Source: Desulfovibrio psychrotolerans (lineage in GTDB: Bacteria > Desulfobacterota > Desulfovibrionia > Desulfovibrionales > Desulfovibrionaceae). From it: a stretch of 64,000 bases of DNA. The notes beneath the pieces were generated by a model. It was not told the DNA's origin and ran no database searches. It was given only the letters and a program-made list of their open reading frames with translations. Positions 1-9,384 of the stretch are shown piece after piece. The DNA lies in contig NZ_BLVP01000002.1 of assembly GCF_013340305.1 (NCBI RefSeq), forward strand, positions 186,001 to 250,000. Direction: 5' to 3'. A program made the translations under genes and the position numbers. The stretch's first letter is position 1; each line of letters opens with the position of its first letter.

Positions 1-1
1 C

Positions 2-433
2 GCCTTTCCGCGTGACCCGCAGGAGTTGTACTTTATGTTCCCCAAGGCCGTGTATCCGCTCACGCAGGAGCAGTTGCGGGCTGCGGTGGCCGCCCGCGCG
101 GAGGCCACGGTGGTGCTGGCAGAGGGCGCGGTGGCGGGGTTTGCCAATTTTTATGAATGGGAGATGGGCGGGCGCTGCTCCATGGGGAATGTTATTGTCT
201 CCCCGGCGGTGCGCGGGCGCGGCGTGGCGCGGTATCTGGTATCGCGCATGGCGGAGACGGCGTTTACGCGGTATGACGCCCGTGAGGTGGCGCTGTGCTG
301 CTTCAGCACAAACACCCCGGCCCTGTTGCTGTATACGCGGATGGGCTTTACGCCCTATGCCGTGGAGGAGCGGGTGAACTGGGACGGGAGCCGCATTGCC
401 GCAGTGATGATGCGACTTGCGCGGCAGGGCTGA
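2..433 (+). CDS. GNAT family N-acetyltransferase, 5'-truncated by the window edge
   Basis: The open frame runs in from the left edge and ends at TGA 431-433. The acetyl-CoA-binding signature VRGRGVARYL (R-x-x-G-x-G/A type) is visible, followed by the C-terminal GNAT pattern NTPALLLYTRMGF. The start codon lies outside the window, so total length is unknown. GNAT enzymes transfer an acetyl group from acetyl-CoA to an amine; the substrate cannot be inferred here. The next gene begins about 260 bp downstream on the same strand with its own Shine-Dalgarno, so an operon is not obvious. Confidence 0.8.
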   Translation, partial: AFPRDPQELYFMFPKAVYPLTQEQLRAAVAARAEATVVLAEGAVAGFANFYEWEMGGRCSMGNVIVSPAVRGRGVARYLVSRMAETAFTRYDAREVALCCFSTNTPALLLYTRMGFTPYAVEERVNWDGSRIAAVMMRLARQG

Positions 434-694
434 GCCTGACGGCAGTGCCGCATTTCGTGTGGGTAGCAGAATGCCGCGCTGTGCGTGAGTGGATGAATGC
501 CGCGTTGCGTGAGGGTGAAAGATGGCGTCTTTTATGTATATGCCATGCAGAATGCCAGATAGCATATGAGGCGCAGCACAGCGCTGAATGCAAAGAATGA
601 TGTCTATTTTTATGAAGATATATGAATGCCGCATTGCACCGGAACGGCATGGATTGCAATTACTATAAACGGGCAACCGCACAGGAAGGATTGT

Positions 695-1930
695 ATGGAC
701 GGTTTTACCTTTTGCGCACCCACCAAGGTGGTGTTCGGGCGCGATACCATTCCCTCGGTGGGCGGGCACATTGCCGAACATGGTGTGAGCCGCGTGTTGC
801 TGGTGTTTGGCGGCGGTTCGGTGCGACGCAACGGGGTGTATGACGCGGTGACGGCATCGTTGCAGGCGGCAGGCGTGGCGTGGGAAGAGTTCTGGGGGGT
901 GCAGCCCAACCCGTCGCTGGCGCAGGTGGAGGCGGGGGTGGACAAGGCCCGCGCCTATGGGGCGCAGGGGGTTCTGGCGGTGGGCGGCGGCAGCGTTATC
1001 GACTGCGGAAAGGCCATTGCGGCTGGATGTTTTCTGGACGATTACTGGACGTATGTGGAAACGCGCAAGCTGCTGCAAAAGGCTTTGCCCGTGTTTACGG
1101 TGCTCACGCTTTCCGGCACGGGCACGGAGATGAACGAGAAGGCTGTGATCACCAACGAGCCTGAGGCCAAGAAGTGGTCGGTGAGCGGATTGTGCATTTG
1201 CCCGCGTGTGACAATCATAGACCCGCAGGTGCAGGCGGATGTGCCGTGGCACCTGACCATGACGGGTGGCATAGATGCCATGACGCACGTGATGGAGAAT
1301 TATTTTCGCGGCAGGCTGGCGGATGCGGCAACGGGGTTTTTCCATGAGGAGACAACGTTGCAACTGAACGAGGGGCTGCTGCGCGGCATTGTGCAGTCGC
1401 TGAACGTGTTGCAGCGCGACCCGGCACATTACGGGGCGCGTGCAAGCCTTGCGTGGGCTGCCTGCTGGGGGTTGAACGGACTTACCGTGGCCGGGCTTTC
1501 CGGCGGCGACTGGACATCGCACGCGTTGGAGCATGCGCTCAGCGGGCGGTATCCGCATATTCCGCATGGCGCGGGGCTGGCGGTGCTGTTTCCTTCATGG
1601 ATGGAAGAGGTGTGCGATGTGGCCCCTGCGGTGTTTGCCCGGTTTGCCCGCACGGTGTGGGGTGTGGGGCAGTCCGGCGGCGAGGCCGCAGGCGTTGCGG
1701 GGGCCATGGACGCGGACCCGCAGGCGATGCGTGCCCTTGCCCGCGAGGGAGTGGCCGCCACCCGCAGGGCCTTTGCCGCGTGGGGAGCACCTGCTGATCT
1801 TTCCCACTGGGGCGTGACCGCGGAGGATGTGCCGGAGATGGTGCGCAACGCCTTTGGTTATCGCGCTCTGGGCAGGCTGGTGCCGCTGAACGAGGAGCAG
1901 GTGACGCGTATATTTATGCGGGTGCTGTAG
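695..1930 (+). CDS. Iron-containing (group III) NAD(P)-dependent alcohol dehydrogenase, YqhD/BdhA-like
   Basis: This 411-aa cytoplasmic oxidoreductase belongs to the iron-containing alcohol dehydrogenase family. ATG 695 is chosen because AGGAAGGA lies just upstream at 683-690; an in-frame extension to 626 has no ribosome site. The nucleotide-binding GGGS is at residues 97-100. The metal-ligand pattern is Asp194-x3-His198 followed by a His-rich segment around residues 276-291 (HALEH then HIPHG). Family members reduce aldehydes or oxidise short-chain alcohols, which fits ethanol and aldehyde metabolism in sulfate reducers. The gene overlaps the 3' end of rlmN on the other strand by 17 bp. Substrate and preferred cofactor cannot be read from sequence. 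Confidence 0.88.
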   Translation: MDGFTFCAPTKVVFGRDTIPSVGGHIAEHGVSRVLLVFGGGSVRRNGVYDAVTASLQAAGVAWEEFWGVQPNPSLAQVEAGVDKARAYGAQGVLAVGGGSVIDCGKAIAAGCFLDDYWTYVETRKLLQKALPVFTVLTLSGTGTEMNEKAVITNEPEAKKWSVSGLCICPRVTIIDPQVQADVPWHLTMTGGIDAMTHVMENYFRGRLADAATGFFHEETTLQLNEGLLRGIVQSLNVLQRDPAHYGARASLAWAACWGLNGLTVAGLSGGDWTSHALEHALSGRYPHIPHGAGLAVLFPSWMEEVCDVAPAVFARFARTVWGVGQSGGEAAGVAGAMDADPQAMRALAREGVAATRRAFAAWGAPADLSHWGVTAEDVPEMVRNAFGYRALGRLVPLNEEQVTRIFMRVL

Positions 1931-2990
1931 TTTGCGTAGTCGGTTCGCCGCACAGGGCCTGCTGTTCTGCCTTGAGCTGTCCGCAGGCGGCCTTGATGTC
2001 TGCGCCCTTGGACTTGCGGATGATGGCTGTGATGTTTTTTGACCACAGGACCTGTTCAAAGGCCAGCACTGCCTCTTCCGTGGGGGCCTTGTAGGGGTCG
2101 CCTTCCGAGGGATTGTAGATGATGAGGTTCATCTTGCCCTTTGTGCGCGAGACAAGGCGCACCAGTTGCTGCGCGTGTTCCACGGAATCGTTTACGCCGC
2201 CGAGGAGAAGGTATTCGAAAGTGATGCGTTCGCGCGTTTTGAGGGGGTAGTTCTCCAGCGCGGTGATGAGATCATTCAGATGCCAGTTGGCGGCTTTGGG
2301 CATGATCTGCTTGCGCAGTTCCTGCGTGGGCGCGTGCAGCGAAACGGCCAGATAGGCAAGGCCGGATTCGCCCAGTTCCCGCAGTCCCTTTTCTATGCCG
2401 CAGGTGGAAACTGTTATGCGGCGGGGGGAGAATTGCAGCCCCAGCACGCTGTTCAGGCTTTCCAGACTGCGCATCATCTCGCGCATGTTGAGCAGCGGTT
2501 CGCCCATGCCCATGAACACCAGATTGCGCAGGGTGGGGTTTGCGGCATCGTCTTGCAGGTATTCGCGCGCCACCAGCACCTGCCCCAGAATTTCTGCCAT
2601 GGTCATGTTGCGCTCGAAGCCCATGGTGCCTGTGGAGCAGAAGGTGCAGCCCATGGCGCAGCCCACCTGACACGAGAGGCACTGCGTGAGCCTGCCGTTG
2701 GAGCCGGGGATGAGCACTGTTTCTACCAGTGCGCCATCGCGCAGGCGCAGCAGGAACTTGGTGGTGCCGTCTGAGCTTTTCTGCATGGTCACCACCTCCG
2801 GCCACACGATTTCGGCATGCTCTTTGAGCATGGCGCGCGTGGCCTTGGACACGTTAGTCATCAGGTCGAAATCGCGGGTGTATTTGTTCCACATCCATTG
2901 CCATAGCTGCTTGGCGCGGAAGGCTTTTTCGCCGCGTTCCACCAGAAAGGATTCCAGTTCCGAGAAGGTGAGGTTAAGAATATCGACCAT
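1914..2990 (-). CDS. rlmN: Dual-specificity 23S rRNA/tRNA adenine-C2 methyltransferase RlmN
   Basis: A 358-aa radical-SAM enzyme that methylates C2 of A2503 in 23S rRNA and A37 in some tRNAs. The radical-SAM cluster motif C-x3-C-x2-C is at Cys111, Cys115 and Cys118, preceded by CLSCQVG. The C-terminal catalytic Cys336 lies in the AACGQL motif, as in RlmN/Cfr enzymes, which use one Cys for methyl transfer and another for resolution. Length is typical. The start is ATG 2990. The 3' end overlaps the convergent alcohol dehydrogenase by 17 bp with no terminator visible between them. Confidence 0.95.
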   Translation of the reverse strand: MVDILNLTFSELESFLVERGEKAFRAKQLWQWMWNKYTRDFDLMTNVSKATRAMLKEHAEIVWPEVVTMQKSSDGTTKFLLRLRDGALVETVLIPGSNGRLTQCLSCQVGCAMGCTFCSTGTMGFERNMTMAEILGQVLVAREYLQDDAANPTLRNLVFMGMGEPLLNMREMMRSLESLNSVLGLQFSPRRITVSTCGIEKGLRELGESGLAYLAVSLHAPTQELRKQIMPKAANWHLNDLITALENYPLKTRERITFEYLLLGGVNDSVEHAQQLVRLVSRTKGKMNLIIYNPSEGDPYKAPTEEAVLAFEQVLWSKNITAIIRKSKGADIKAACGQLKAEQQALCGEPTTQTTAPA

Positions 2991-3311
2991 GCAATGCTCC
3001 GAAGAATGTGGGAAGGATGCGGCCCGCGCGGTGTGGGTGGAGTGGGCGGAAGATGTGCCCGAACAGTTGCGGGCATCGCGGGGGCCTGTTCCGCTGTGCC
3101 GGATTGGTACGGGAAAAGGGGGATGTGTGCAAGGAAAAAGGGGCGGGCGGCAGGGGGCGTGTCTGCGTGCGGGGCTGTGTGTCGGGTGGCATGTAGCTGC
3201 CTGCTCCGCTTTTATGCGGTCTGCCTTGTTGGAAGGAGCGGGAGAAGTTGCGGCGGTCTGACCGGATTTGCCGTGCAGCGGGACGTGCGCGGCGTGCGGT
3301 GCTCCGGAGGC
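2991..3311. other. Intergenic region between rlmN and the glycosyltransferase gene
   Basis: 321 bp lying downstream of the glycosyltransferase gene and upstream of rlmN, both on the minus strand. I see no convincing gene, strong terminator or promoter. Short plus-strand frames crossing it lack ribosome sites and family resemblance. Confidence 0.4.
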
Positions 3312-4298
3312 TTACGCCGTTGGTTCAGGGGTGTGCAGCTGCCTGCGGATGCGGGCGTAAGCCTGTTCCGCATCGAATACAGCCTGCGACCAGTGGCGGT
3401 TCTGTTCGGTGATGAGCAGATTCAGGTAGTGGGCGTTTTTGTGCGCATCGTGCATGTGGTTCAGGCGGATGTTGTGGAATTGCAGCAGTGCCCGCCATAT
3501 GTGGCGGTAGGGCTTGTTGCTGCGCATGGTGAGGGTGTAGCCATCGAATGATTCCGGAATGTACTGCGGGGGCGTGTTCGCGGCGCGGTTTCCCGTGGCG
3601 TAGAGCAGATAGTTTGTGGTGAACAGATTGCGGAAAAGATCCTGCGTGGTCTGCTTATCCAGCCCGTATGCCTTTTTGATGGTTTCGCCGTCGTGCCCGA
3701 GGTGGTCCATGAACGGGGTGTGGTCGAAATAGTACTGGTCAATGCTCAGGCTTTTCAGCTTTTCGCCGTAGTCGCCGTCTTCGCAACCGTATAGCCCGTA
3801 GTCTTCGCACCAGTATCCGGCGATATCGGAAATGGATTTGGGGATGAGTATGGCCCCGCCGGAAACGTGGGAGGTGGTGCGGGCGATGAGCCCCTGCCGA
3901 TCGGTAACGTATTCCGGGTTGTGCATCTGGTTGTTGAGGTCTGCGCCCCACACGGCATCGCGCGGTGCCTTTTGCATGTGCAGGAGCACGATATCCAGCC
4001 ATTTGGGGTTGCGGATGATGACATCGTTATCCAGCTTCATGTAGATGGGCGCGGGAATGAGCCGCCAGCCCACATTGGCGGCAACCGCCACCCCGTAATT
4101 CTTCTCCAGCCGGAACAGATATTCCAGTTGCCCCCGCTCCTTCATCTCCCGCAACAAATCCTGCGTTTCCGCATCGCTGCCGTTGTCCACGACCGTAAGC
4201 GTATGCGGATGCCGGGTGTTATGCCGCACCGCCTCAATCGTCCGGCGCGTCAGCTCCGGTCGGTTAAAGACGGGGATGGTTATGTTGAGGAGGGGCAT
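3312..4298 (-). CDS. Family 2 glycosyltransferase
   Basis: A 328-aa GT-A fold glycosyltransferase. The N-terminus MPLLNITIPVFNRPE is the typical first strand of family 2 enzymes, followed by the nucleotide-binding VVDNGSD at residues 36-42. The metal-binding acidic motif LDND (Asp90, Asp92) follows. ATG 4298 is preferred over an upstream start at 4367 because the domain begins right there. It probably transfers a sugar onto a surface polysaccharide or protein; donor and acceptor are unknown. It sits at the edge of an A+T-rich island and is transcribed away from it. Confidence 0.85.
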   Translation of the reverse strand: MPLLNITIPVFNRPELTRRTIEAVRHNTRHPHTLTVVDNGSDAETQDLLREMKERGQLEYLFRLEKNYGVAVAANVGWRLIPAPIYMKLDNDVIIRNPKWLDIVLLHMQKAPRDAVWGADLNNQMHNPEYVTDRQGLIARTTSHVSGGAILIPKSISDIAGYWCEDYGLYGCEDGDYGEKLKSLSIDQYYFDHTPFMDHLGHDGETIKKAYGLDKQTTQDLFRNLFTTNYLLYATGNRAANTPPQYIPESFDGYTLTMRSNKPYRHIWRALLQFHNIRLNHMHDAHKNAHYLNLLITEQNRHWSQAVFDAEQAYARIRRQLHTPEPTA

Positions 4299-4598
4299 GG
4301 GGTGCCTGTTGACTTGTATGAAGGTATGAACGCCTGAAAATATGCAAGTTTTCAAATGCCGAGTCAATGGTGGTGGGGCGAGTCTGGAAAGGGTTGCTGA
4401 AAAAAAAGAAAAGGCAATGTCAACTTACGTCGACAAAGCCTCCAGATTTTGGATAGGGTGTGTTTATTCGTTTGTCAATAAAGATTGATGCGGTGTTTGC
4501 GGGGAGATCTGGAGTGCCACCGCAATCGCTGGGTGTGTGCGATCTTGATGGCACGATGATGCGTTCTTCATTCTACAACTTGACTGATATGAAGCAGT
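4299..4598. other. A+T-richer intergenic boundary of the ImmA/IrrE island
   Basis: 300 bp between the glycosyltransferase start and the end of the HTH-peptidase gene. Base composition shifts from G+C-rich to A+T-richer here. Apart from the glycosyltransferase promoter at its left end I see no gene and no clear terminator for the island operon. Confidence 0.4.
4339..4367 (-). promoter_or_regulatory. Predicted sigma-70 promoter for the glycosyltransferase
   Basis: On the minus strand TTGACT (4367-4362) is followed after 17 nt by CATATT (4344-4339), about 40 bp upstream of the chosen ATG. Prediction only. Confidence 0.4.
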
Positions 4599-5744
4599 TT
4601 ATGGCATCATCTGCACTAATGGTTTTCTTTCTTGGGTATTCCCAGGTATAAATCTCGAAACTAGCTCTTGATCAACATCTTGTGCAATAAGAATATCAAT
4701 AATGTTTTTTCTTTTATGCCCTGTTTGTTCCTCAATTTCATTAATTTTAATATTGTTGTCTATTAAAAGCGAAATGGCCTCGCTGAAAAGAGAAACTTTT
4801 TCTGTATCTGGTTCATTTGGTTCGTGTATACTTGTGCCTGAATATTTCATTTGCTTGATTGCCCGTATGTACGTTGAATCAGAAAAGATATTAAGTTGCT
4901 TTGCTCTGTATAGCATTGCGCCAATTGATAATTTCCAACGCTTTTTTAATTCTGAAAAAGCAGTATAGTTCCATCTCTTTGGGCATTCATCTTTGAATGA
5001 CTTCCAAGGCATCAAGAAAGAGCTTGCAAAATAATTCGCCTCTTTCTCTTGTTGCATGCTTCCATCTGTATATTCATGCAATAGAAGATGCCCAATCTCA
5101 TGCGCTATACTAAATAAAGCTCTGCTAGAGCTTTCGTGTGGGCACAATACGATTGTAGGAGTTTTTCCTGACATGCTCGAAAATGCATCTATAGAAAATC
5201 CATGTCCATTTTCAAGTTTTATTATTGTATATCCATTGCATTCAAGTGAATTTGTTAAGTTGCTTATTGGGCCAAATCCAAGGTTCAGTCTCTTTCGTAA
5301 CTCAATAGATAGCTCTTCTATATCATATTGTGTTTGGGCTGGTGTTGATAAGTCTGAAATGTTATCCGATGGAAAAGATATCCCTCTTTTTTTGAAAAAA
5401 TTAAAAACATCGGAGACTGCTTCTCCTTGTCGGATTAGCATTTTTTTTTGAGTTGCGCTTGCCTTGCGTTGCCCACGGAAGTGTATCCTAGAAATGTCAA
5501 AAGCTAAGAAGTCGTTTTCGTCTCTTGAAAGAAATTGAGGCTCAACGTTCAAAACTCTCGAAAGAGAAAAAAAAGTTTCTATGTCAGGTCTGAGGTCGCC
5601 TGATTCAATTCGCGAAATAGTTGCAGGCGTTTTGCGCAGACTTTCTGCGAGTTCCTTTTTGGTAACGCCTTTCAATTCCCGAGCATACGTTACCATGCTT
5701 GGGTTTAGCTTGTTAAGATAGTACTGGAGTCCTTTGGATGGCAT
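4599..5744 (-). CDS. HTH (XRE) and ImmA/IrrE-type metallopeptidase (M78) fusion protein
   Basis: A 381-aa protein with an N-terminal helix-turn-helix of the Xre/Cro type (about residues 18-72; ELAESLRKTPATISRIESG is the recognition unit). The C-terminal half carries a zinc-peptidase domain with HEIGH at 215-219 and a downstream Glu (around 235, EKEANYFAS) as the likely third ligand. Such proteins cleave a partner repressor or act as antitoxin-like regulators in mobile elements and stress loci. The gene starts 4 bp after the stop of the upstream 205-aa gene, so the two are probably translationally coupled. Codon use is A+T-rich, unlike the flanking genes, which suggests acquisition by transfer. 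Confidence 0.85.
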   Translation of the reverse strand: MPSKGLQYYLNKLNPSMVTYARELKGVTKKELAESLRKTPATISRIESGDLRPDIETFFSLSRVLNVEPQFLSRDENDFLAFDISRIHFRGQRKASATQKKMLIRQGEAVSDVFNFFKKRGISFPSDNISDLSTPAQTQYDIEELSIELRKRLNLGFGPISNLTNSLECNGYTIIKLENGHGFSIDAFSSMSGKTPTIVLCPHESSSRALFSIAHEIGHLLLHEYTDGSMQQEKEANYFASSFLMPWKSFKDECPKRWNYTAFSELKKRWKLSIGAMLYRAKQLNIFSDSTYIRAIKQMKYSGTSIHEPNEPDTEKVSLFSEAISLLIDNNIKINEIEEQTGHKRKNIIDILIAQDVDQELVSRFIPGNTQERKPLVQMMP

Positions 5745-5748
5745 GCTA

Positions 5749-6366
5749 TTATTTCTTTACCGCCTCCAATCCCATTGCTCCCTCAAAGGAAACTTTGGGA
5801 CGTGCGGGTTTGGGGCGTTCAGTTTCGGCCGGAAAAAGTGGCATTGAACTTGAGGCATTGAAAAGAGTAAGCAGGGGGTTACGAGTGAAACCTTTGGAGT
5901 CAATCCGTGGGTATATTTCGGAGAGGTCTGCTTTTACAAGCCCTTCTTCCGAATCAACATGGAAACCTACCATTAGTTTTCCCTGTGGAATGTATTGCTC
6001 AAAATCCGAAGTGAGTAAATGTTGATCTCTCTTTAAAGATTTTTTGAAAGCAATCGCTCCGTGGGGGATACCCGTTTCTGGCGGCACTCGGTAGCATCTA
6101 AATTCGGTCCCAGCAATATTAAAAATCAACGTATTGTTGGCGAAGGATATAAATTGCCTTAAGTCTTCGTTTTTTTGGCAAAGAGCCACAATCCTTTGGT
6201 GAGAAGAATCCCAGAATGTGCCCCCAAGCGTGTAATTCGTAAAGAAAGCACTGATTGCATATGCGCTACAAGCATCGTTTGCAGCTTCTTTGTAGTTTAT
6301 GAGTAGGTGCGTGATGAAAAACTCAGCGATGGCATCTAGTGTGGAGGAGGAAAAGGTCGTGCTCAA
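5749..6366 (-). CDS. Unknown 205-aa protein paired with the HTH-ImmA peptidase
   Basis: I do not recognise the family. The frame is open to 6426, but that upstream part overlaps a good promoter. The likely start is TTG 6366, with AAGGAG seven nucleotides before it, giving 205 aa. The protein has a hydrophobic and aromatic N-terminal half (YAISAFFTNYTLGG) and a polar, Pro/Lys-rich C-terminal tail; no signal peptide is evident. It is the first gene of a two-gene, A+T-rich unit with the HTH-ImmA protein downstream. It could be the toxin, or the peptidase's target or sensor partner, by analogy with two-gene ImmA loci; that is inference only. Confidence 0.6.
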   Translation of the reverse strand: MSTTFSSSTLDAIAEFFITHLLINYKEAANDACSAYAISAFFTNYTLGGTFWDSSHQRIVALCQKNEDLRQFISFANNTLIFNIAGTEFRCYRVPPETGIPHGAIAFKKSLKRDQHLLTSDFEQYIPQGKLMVGFHVDSEEGLVKADLSEIYPRIDSKGFTRNPLLTLFNASSSMPLFPAETERPKPARPKVSFEGAMGLEAVKK

Positions 6367-6397
6367 TAGAAAACTCCTTTGACTTATTTTTTTTGAA

Positions 6398-6426
6398 AAA
6401 TTAACCATACGACTTGTTATTGTCAA
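6398..6426 (-). promoter_or_regulatory. Predicted sigma-70 promoter of the ImmA island operon
   Basis: On the minus strand a perfect TTGACA (6426-6421) is followed after exactly 17 nt by TAATTT (6403-6398). The predicted transcript begins just before the AAGGAG/TTG start at 6366. This promoter decides the start choice for the downstream gene. Confidence 0.6.
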
Positions 6427-6467
6427 TAAGTTTTATCATATGAGCTGTGAAAGCTTTGAATTTAGAA

Positions 6468-6493
6468 AGCCCGAACGATTTCTCGTCCGGGCT
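6468..6493 (-). terminator. Rho-independent terminator after the HD-domain gene
   Basis: A 10-bp stem (6468-6477 with 6484-6493, one G-U pair, 6-nt loop). On the minus strand it lies 30 bp past the stop of the HD-domain gene and is followed by TTTCTAAA. Confidence 0.6.
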
Positions 6494-6523
6494 AAATCTC
6501 AATAATTCTATGATTAAGGCCAA

Positions 6524-7837
6524 TTACAACTTATACCCCTTCACCCACTCCACAGCCTCCTCAACCGAGTTCACCTGCCCGGCAATCTGAGCCGTGAGCA
6601 ACGCATCTCGGATAATCCCCACATGGGGGCCGGGCTTCAGGCCGGTGGCCTGCATGATATCGCGCCCGTTGAGGTAGGGTTCCACCATCTGTTCCGGCGT
6701 ATCCGCACGTTCCAGATACTTCATATTGTGATTGAACGAGGTGAGCGCCTTACCACGCGCCTTACGATCTGCACGGGCCATCTCTATGAGGCGCGGGTAT
6801 TCATCCAGCGCACGGAACCTGCGGATGCCCTTATCCGTGAGCATGGAGTGGAACCGCAGATGATGCCGCACCAGATGGCAGATGAGGTCTATGTCTTCTG
6901 TGGGGAAGGACAGACGCGAAAGCAGCTTGCGCGTAACCTTGGCCCCCACGCGGTGGTGCTGGTAGAAGGTCCAGCGGTCGCCGTCGAATTCTGCCGTGAA
7001 CAGCTTGCCCACATCGTGGAACAGCAGGGCGAGGGTGCCCAGCCAGTCGAAGGGGAGTTCTTCCGGATACCGGCGCATGGTGGCGATGGTGTGCTCCAGC
7101 ACGGTTTCCTGATCGCCTTCATCATTCTTTATCTGCACCACGCGGGACAGGGCGGCTATCTCTGGCAGCAGGCCGTGCAGGAGCATGGAGTCGAACATCA
7201 ACTGCACGAAATGCCACATGTTTTCCGCTTCCACCTTGCGCCACTCGTCCATGATGTCGCTTACGGCAACATAATCGAGAATACGCGAGCCGCCTTTGAC
7301 GATGGCCATCCATGTGTTCTTTTCCAGCGGCAGGTCGAAGTTTGCGGCAAACCGCAGGGCGCGGATGCCCAGCAGATAGTTGCGGCGCAGGGTTTCATCC
7401 GGGATGCCTTCCAGCCGGATTTCGCCCACATGAAAATCGACGAACCCGTCATAGGTTTCGTAAGTGCGGGGAATATAGGGGCAGGCAAGGTGCGCAGGGA
7501 GCGAGCCGTTTTCTTCCAGCCGCTTGAGCAGGCGGGGGGTTATGCGCGCCAGTGTTGCTTCCGGGTGCGAGGCATCTTCCACATCGGCCGGGTAGAAGTG
7601 GAAGGTGATGCCGCCTTCCTTGAGCATGCCCAGTGAGCCGGTTTCCACACCCGGCTGCAGGCCGGGGAACAGCCGTGCGAGTTCTTCTGTTGGTGGTTCG
7701 CAGGCGATATCAATTTCCGCCTCGCGGCGGGGGCTGTAAAGTTCTTTCTGCAACATGGTATTGACCACATACGCATCGTACCCGTTGCGCATGATGGTTT
7801 TGCATATGCCGATGGCATCCTTGAAAGGCTGGCTCAT
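6524..7837 (-). CDS. HD-domain protein related to CCA-adding enzyme / poly(A) polymerase
   Basis: A 437-aa protein resembling bacterial tRNA nucleotidyltransferases. The linker motif IRALRFAANFDLPLE (158-172) is typical of that superfamily, and an HD phosphohydrolase domain follows (His249, His274-Asp275, His294-His295). The N-terminal nucleotidyltransferase head looks degenerate. Where active enzymes have a G-G-x-V-R-D loop it reads AYVVNTMLQ, and the catalytic D-x-D is replaced by EID at 41-43. It may therefore act mainly as a phosphohydrolase or be a non-catalytic relative. The start is ATG 7837, preceded by GGAGG. It stands alone with a terminator downstream. Confidence 0.75.
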   Translation of the reverse strand: MSQPFKDAIGICKTIMRNGYDAYVVNTMLQKELYSPRREAEIDIACEPPTEELARLFPGLQPGVETGSLGMLKEGGITFHFYPADVEDASHPEATLARITPRLLKRLEENGSLPAHLACPYIPRTYETYDGFVDFHVGEIRLEGIPDETLRRNYLLGIRALRFAANFDLPLEKNTWMAIVKGGSRILDYVAVSDIMDEWRKVEAENMWHFVQLMFDSMLLHGLLPEIAALSRVVQIKNDEGDQETVLEHTIATMRRYPEELPFDWLGTLALLFHDVGKLFTAEFDGDRWTFYQHHRVGAKVTRKLLSRLSFPTEDIDLICHLVRHHLRFHSMLTDKGIRRFRALDEYPRLIEMARADRKARGKALTSFNHNMKYLERADTPEQMVEPYLNGRDIMQATGLKPGPHVGIIRDALLTAQIAGQVNSVEEAVEWVKGYKL

Positions 7838-8109
7838 TCATCCTCCTATGTCATACATCCCGCCTACTGCCAGACGGGATGGATGGTGCGTTCTGTTGCG
7901 GAAAGAATCTGCTTCACAGGGGAAGCTTCCGTTGTCAAGCGAATCGTGGCTGTTTGAACGGGCAGTTGCCCTGCTGCGCTCTGCCGGAAACGTGTGAAAC
8001 ACGTAGGATACAGCGCATATAACACCCTGTTCTGAAAAGACAAGCCTTAACCGTGCCTGTGACTGTGGAAACAGCGCGCTGCCGTATTACCCGCCAGTAT
8101 GCCGGAAGG

Positions 8110-9384
8110 CTACACGACCCGCACGCCTCCTAGCCAATGCGCCTTGACCCTGCCGGTGAGCATGCGGCCAAGGAACGGTGTGTTTTTGCCCTTGGAGTGC
8201 ATGGCATCCGGCGTGAGCACCCAGCGTTCTTCCGGGTCGAAGAGGAAGAAGTCTGCCGGGTCGCCGGGGGCGAAGCGGTTTACGGGCAGGTTGAAGATTT
8301 CTGCCGGGGCGTGGCACCAGCGCCGGATGAAGTCGTGCTCCGAGAGCACGCCATCGCGTACGAGGGTCCATGTGAGCGGCACGGCGCTGTCCAGCCCTGA
8401 GATGCCGTTGGGGGCCTCATCCAGCGTGCATTCTTTTTCGTGCTCGGCGTGGGGGGCGTGGTCTGTGACGAGGATGTCTATGGTGCCGTCTGCCAGTGCC
8501 TGCCGCATGGCTGCCACGTCCGCAGGCGTGCGCAGGGGCGGGTTTACCTTGGCCATGGGCGAGTAGTTGACCAGCTCTGTATCGTTGAGCAGCAGGTAAT
8601 GGGGGCAGGTTTCTGCCGTGACCGGCACGCCGCGCTCCTTTGCCCAGCGGATGAGGTCCACCGACTGTTTGCAGCTTATGTGGGCCAGATGCACGGGAAT
8701 TTGCAGGTATTCCGCCAGCAGGATATCGCGCGCGGCCTGCACGGATTCCGCCACCACGCTCTGGCCCTTGACGCCTATGCGCCCGCTGGTTTCGCCCTCG
8801 TTCATGTGGGTGTCTTTGGCAAGGGTGGGGTCTTCGCAATGGTCTATGACGATGAGGCCGCAGGTGCGGGCGTATTCCATGCAGCGGCGGAAGAGTTCCG
8901 CACCGCCTACGGGACGGCCGTCGTTGGATATGGCGGCGCAGCCTGCGGCTGCCAGTTCCGCCATGGGGGCCAGCTGCTTGCCTTCCAGCCCCACGGTGGC
9001 GGCTCCCACGGGGAAGAGGCGCGGGCCGTGAGGCCACGTTGCGCGGGCCTTGGCAAGCATGGATTGGGTGACGGAGGCGTTGTCGTTGACGGGATTGGTG
9101 TTGGCCATGGCCATGACAGCACCGAATCCGCCATGGGCGGCGGCGCGCAGGCCGGATTCTATGTCTTCTTTGTACTCGTAGCCGGGTTCGCGCAGGTGCA
9201 CGTGGCAGTCTGCGAAGCTGGGGAAGATTTTCAGGCCCTGCGCCTCGTGCACGGCGGTATCAGCAGGGAAGGACCTGCGGGCCGCTTCGTGCGGGGTTAC
9301 GGACTCCACCACGCCGCCGCGCACGGCGATATCCACTGCCTGCCCCAGATACAGGGCGTTGCGTATGATGAGGGGGCTGCTCAT
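8110..9384 (-). CDS. pyrC: Dihydroorotase
   Basis: A 424-aa class I dihydroorotase that cyclises carbamoyl-aspartate to dihydroorotate in pyrimidine synthesis. Metal ligands are seen at [10 protein letters not shown] (His61, His63), and the C-terminal metal/substrate motif TDHAPH is present. The start ATG 9384 overlaps the pyrB stop by 4 bp (ATGA), so the two are translationally coupled. It is the last gene of an amidohydrolase-pyrB-pyrC minus-strand operon. Length is normal for the family. Confidence 0.93.
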   Translation of the reverse strand: MSSPLIIRNALYLGQAVDIAVRGGVVESVTPHEAARRSFPADTAVHEAQGLKIFPSFADCHVHLREPGYEYKEDIESGLRAAAHGGFGAVMAMANTNPVNDNASVTQSMLAKARATWPHGPRLFPVGAATVGLEGKQLAPMAELAAAGCAAISNDGRPVGGAELFRRCMEYARTCGLIVIDHCEDPTLAKDTHMNEGETSGRIGVKGQSVVAESVQAARDILLAEYLQIPVHLAHISCKQSVDLIRWAKERGVPVTAETCPHYLLLNDTELVNYSPMAKVNPPLRTPADVAAMRQALADGTIDILVTDHAPHAEHEKECTLDEAPNGISGLDSAVPLTWTLVRDGVLSEHDFIRRWCHAPAEIFNLPVNRFAPGDPADFFLFDPEERWVLTPDAMHSKGKNTPFLGRMLTGRVKAHWLGGVRVV

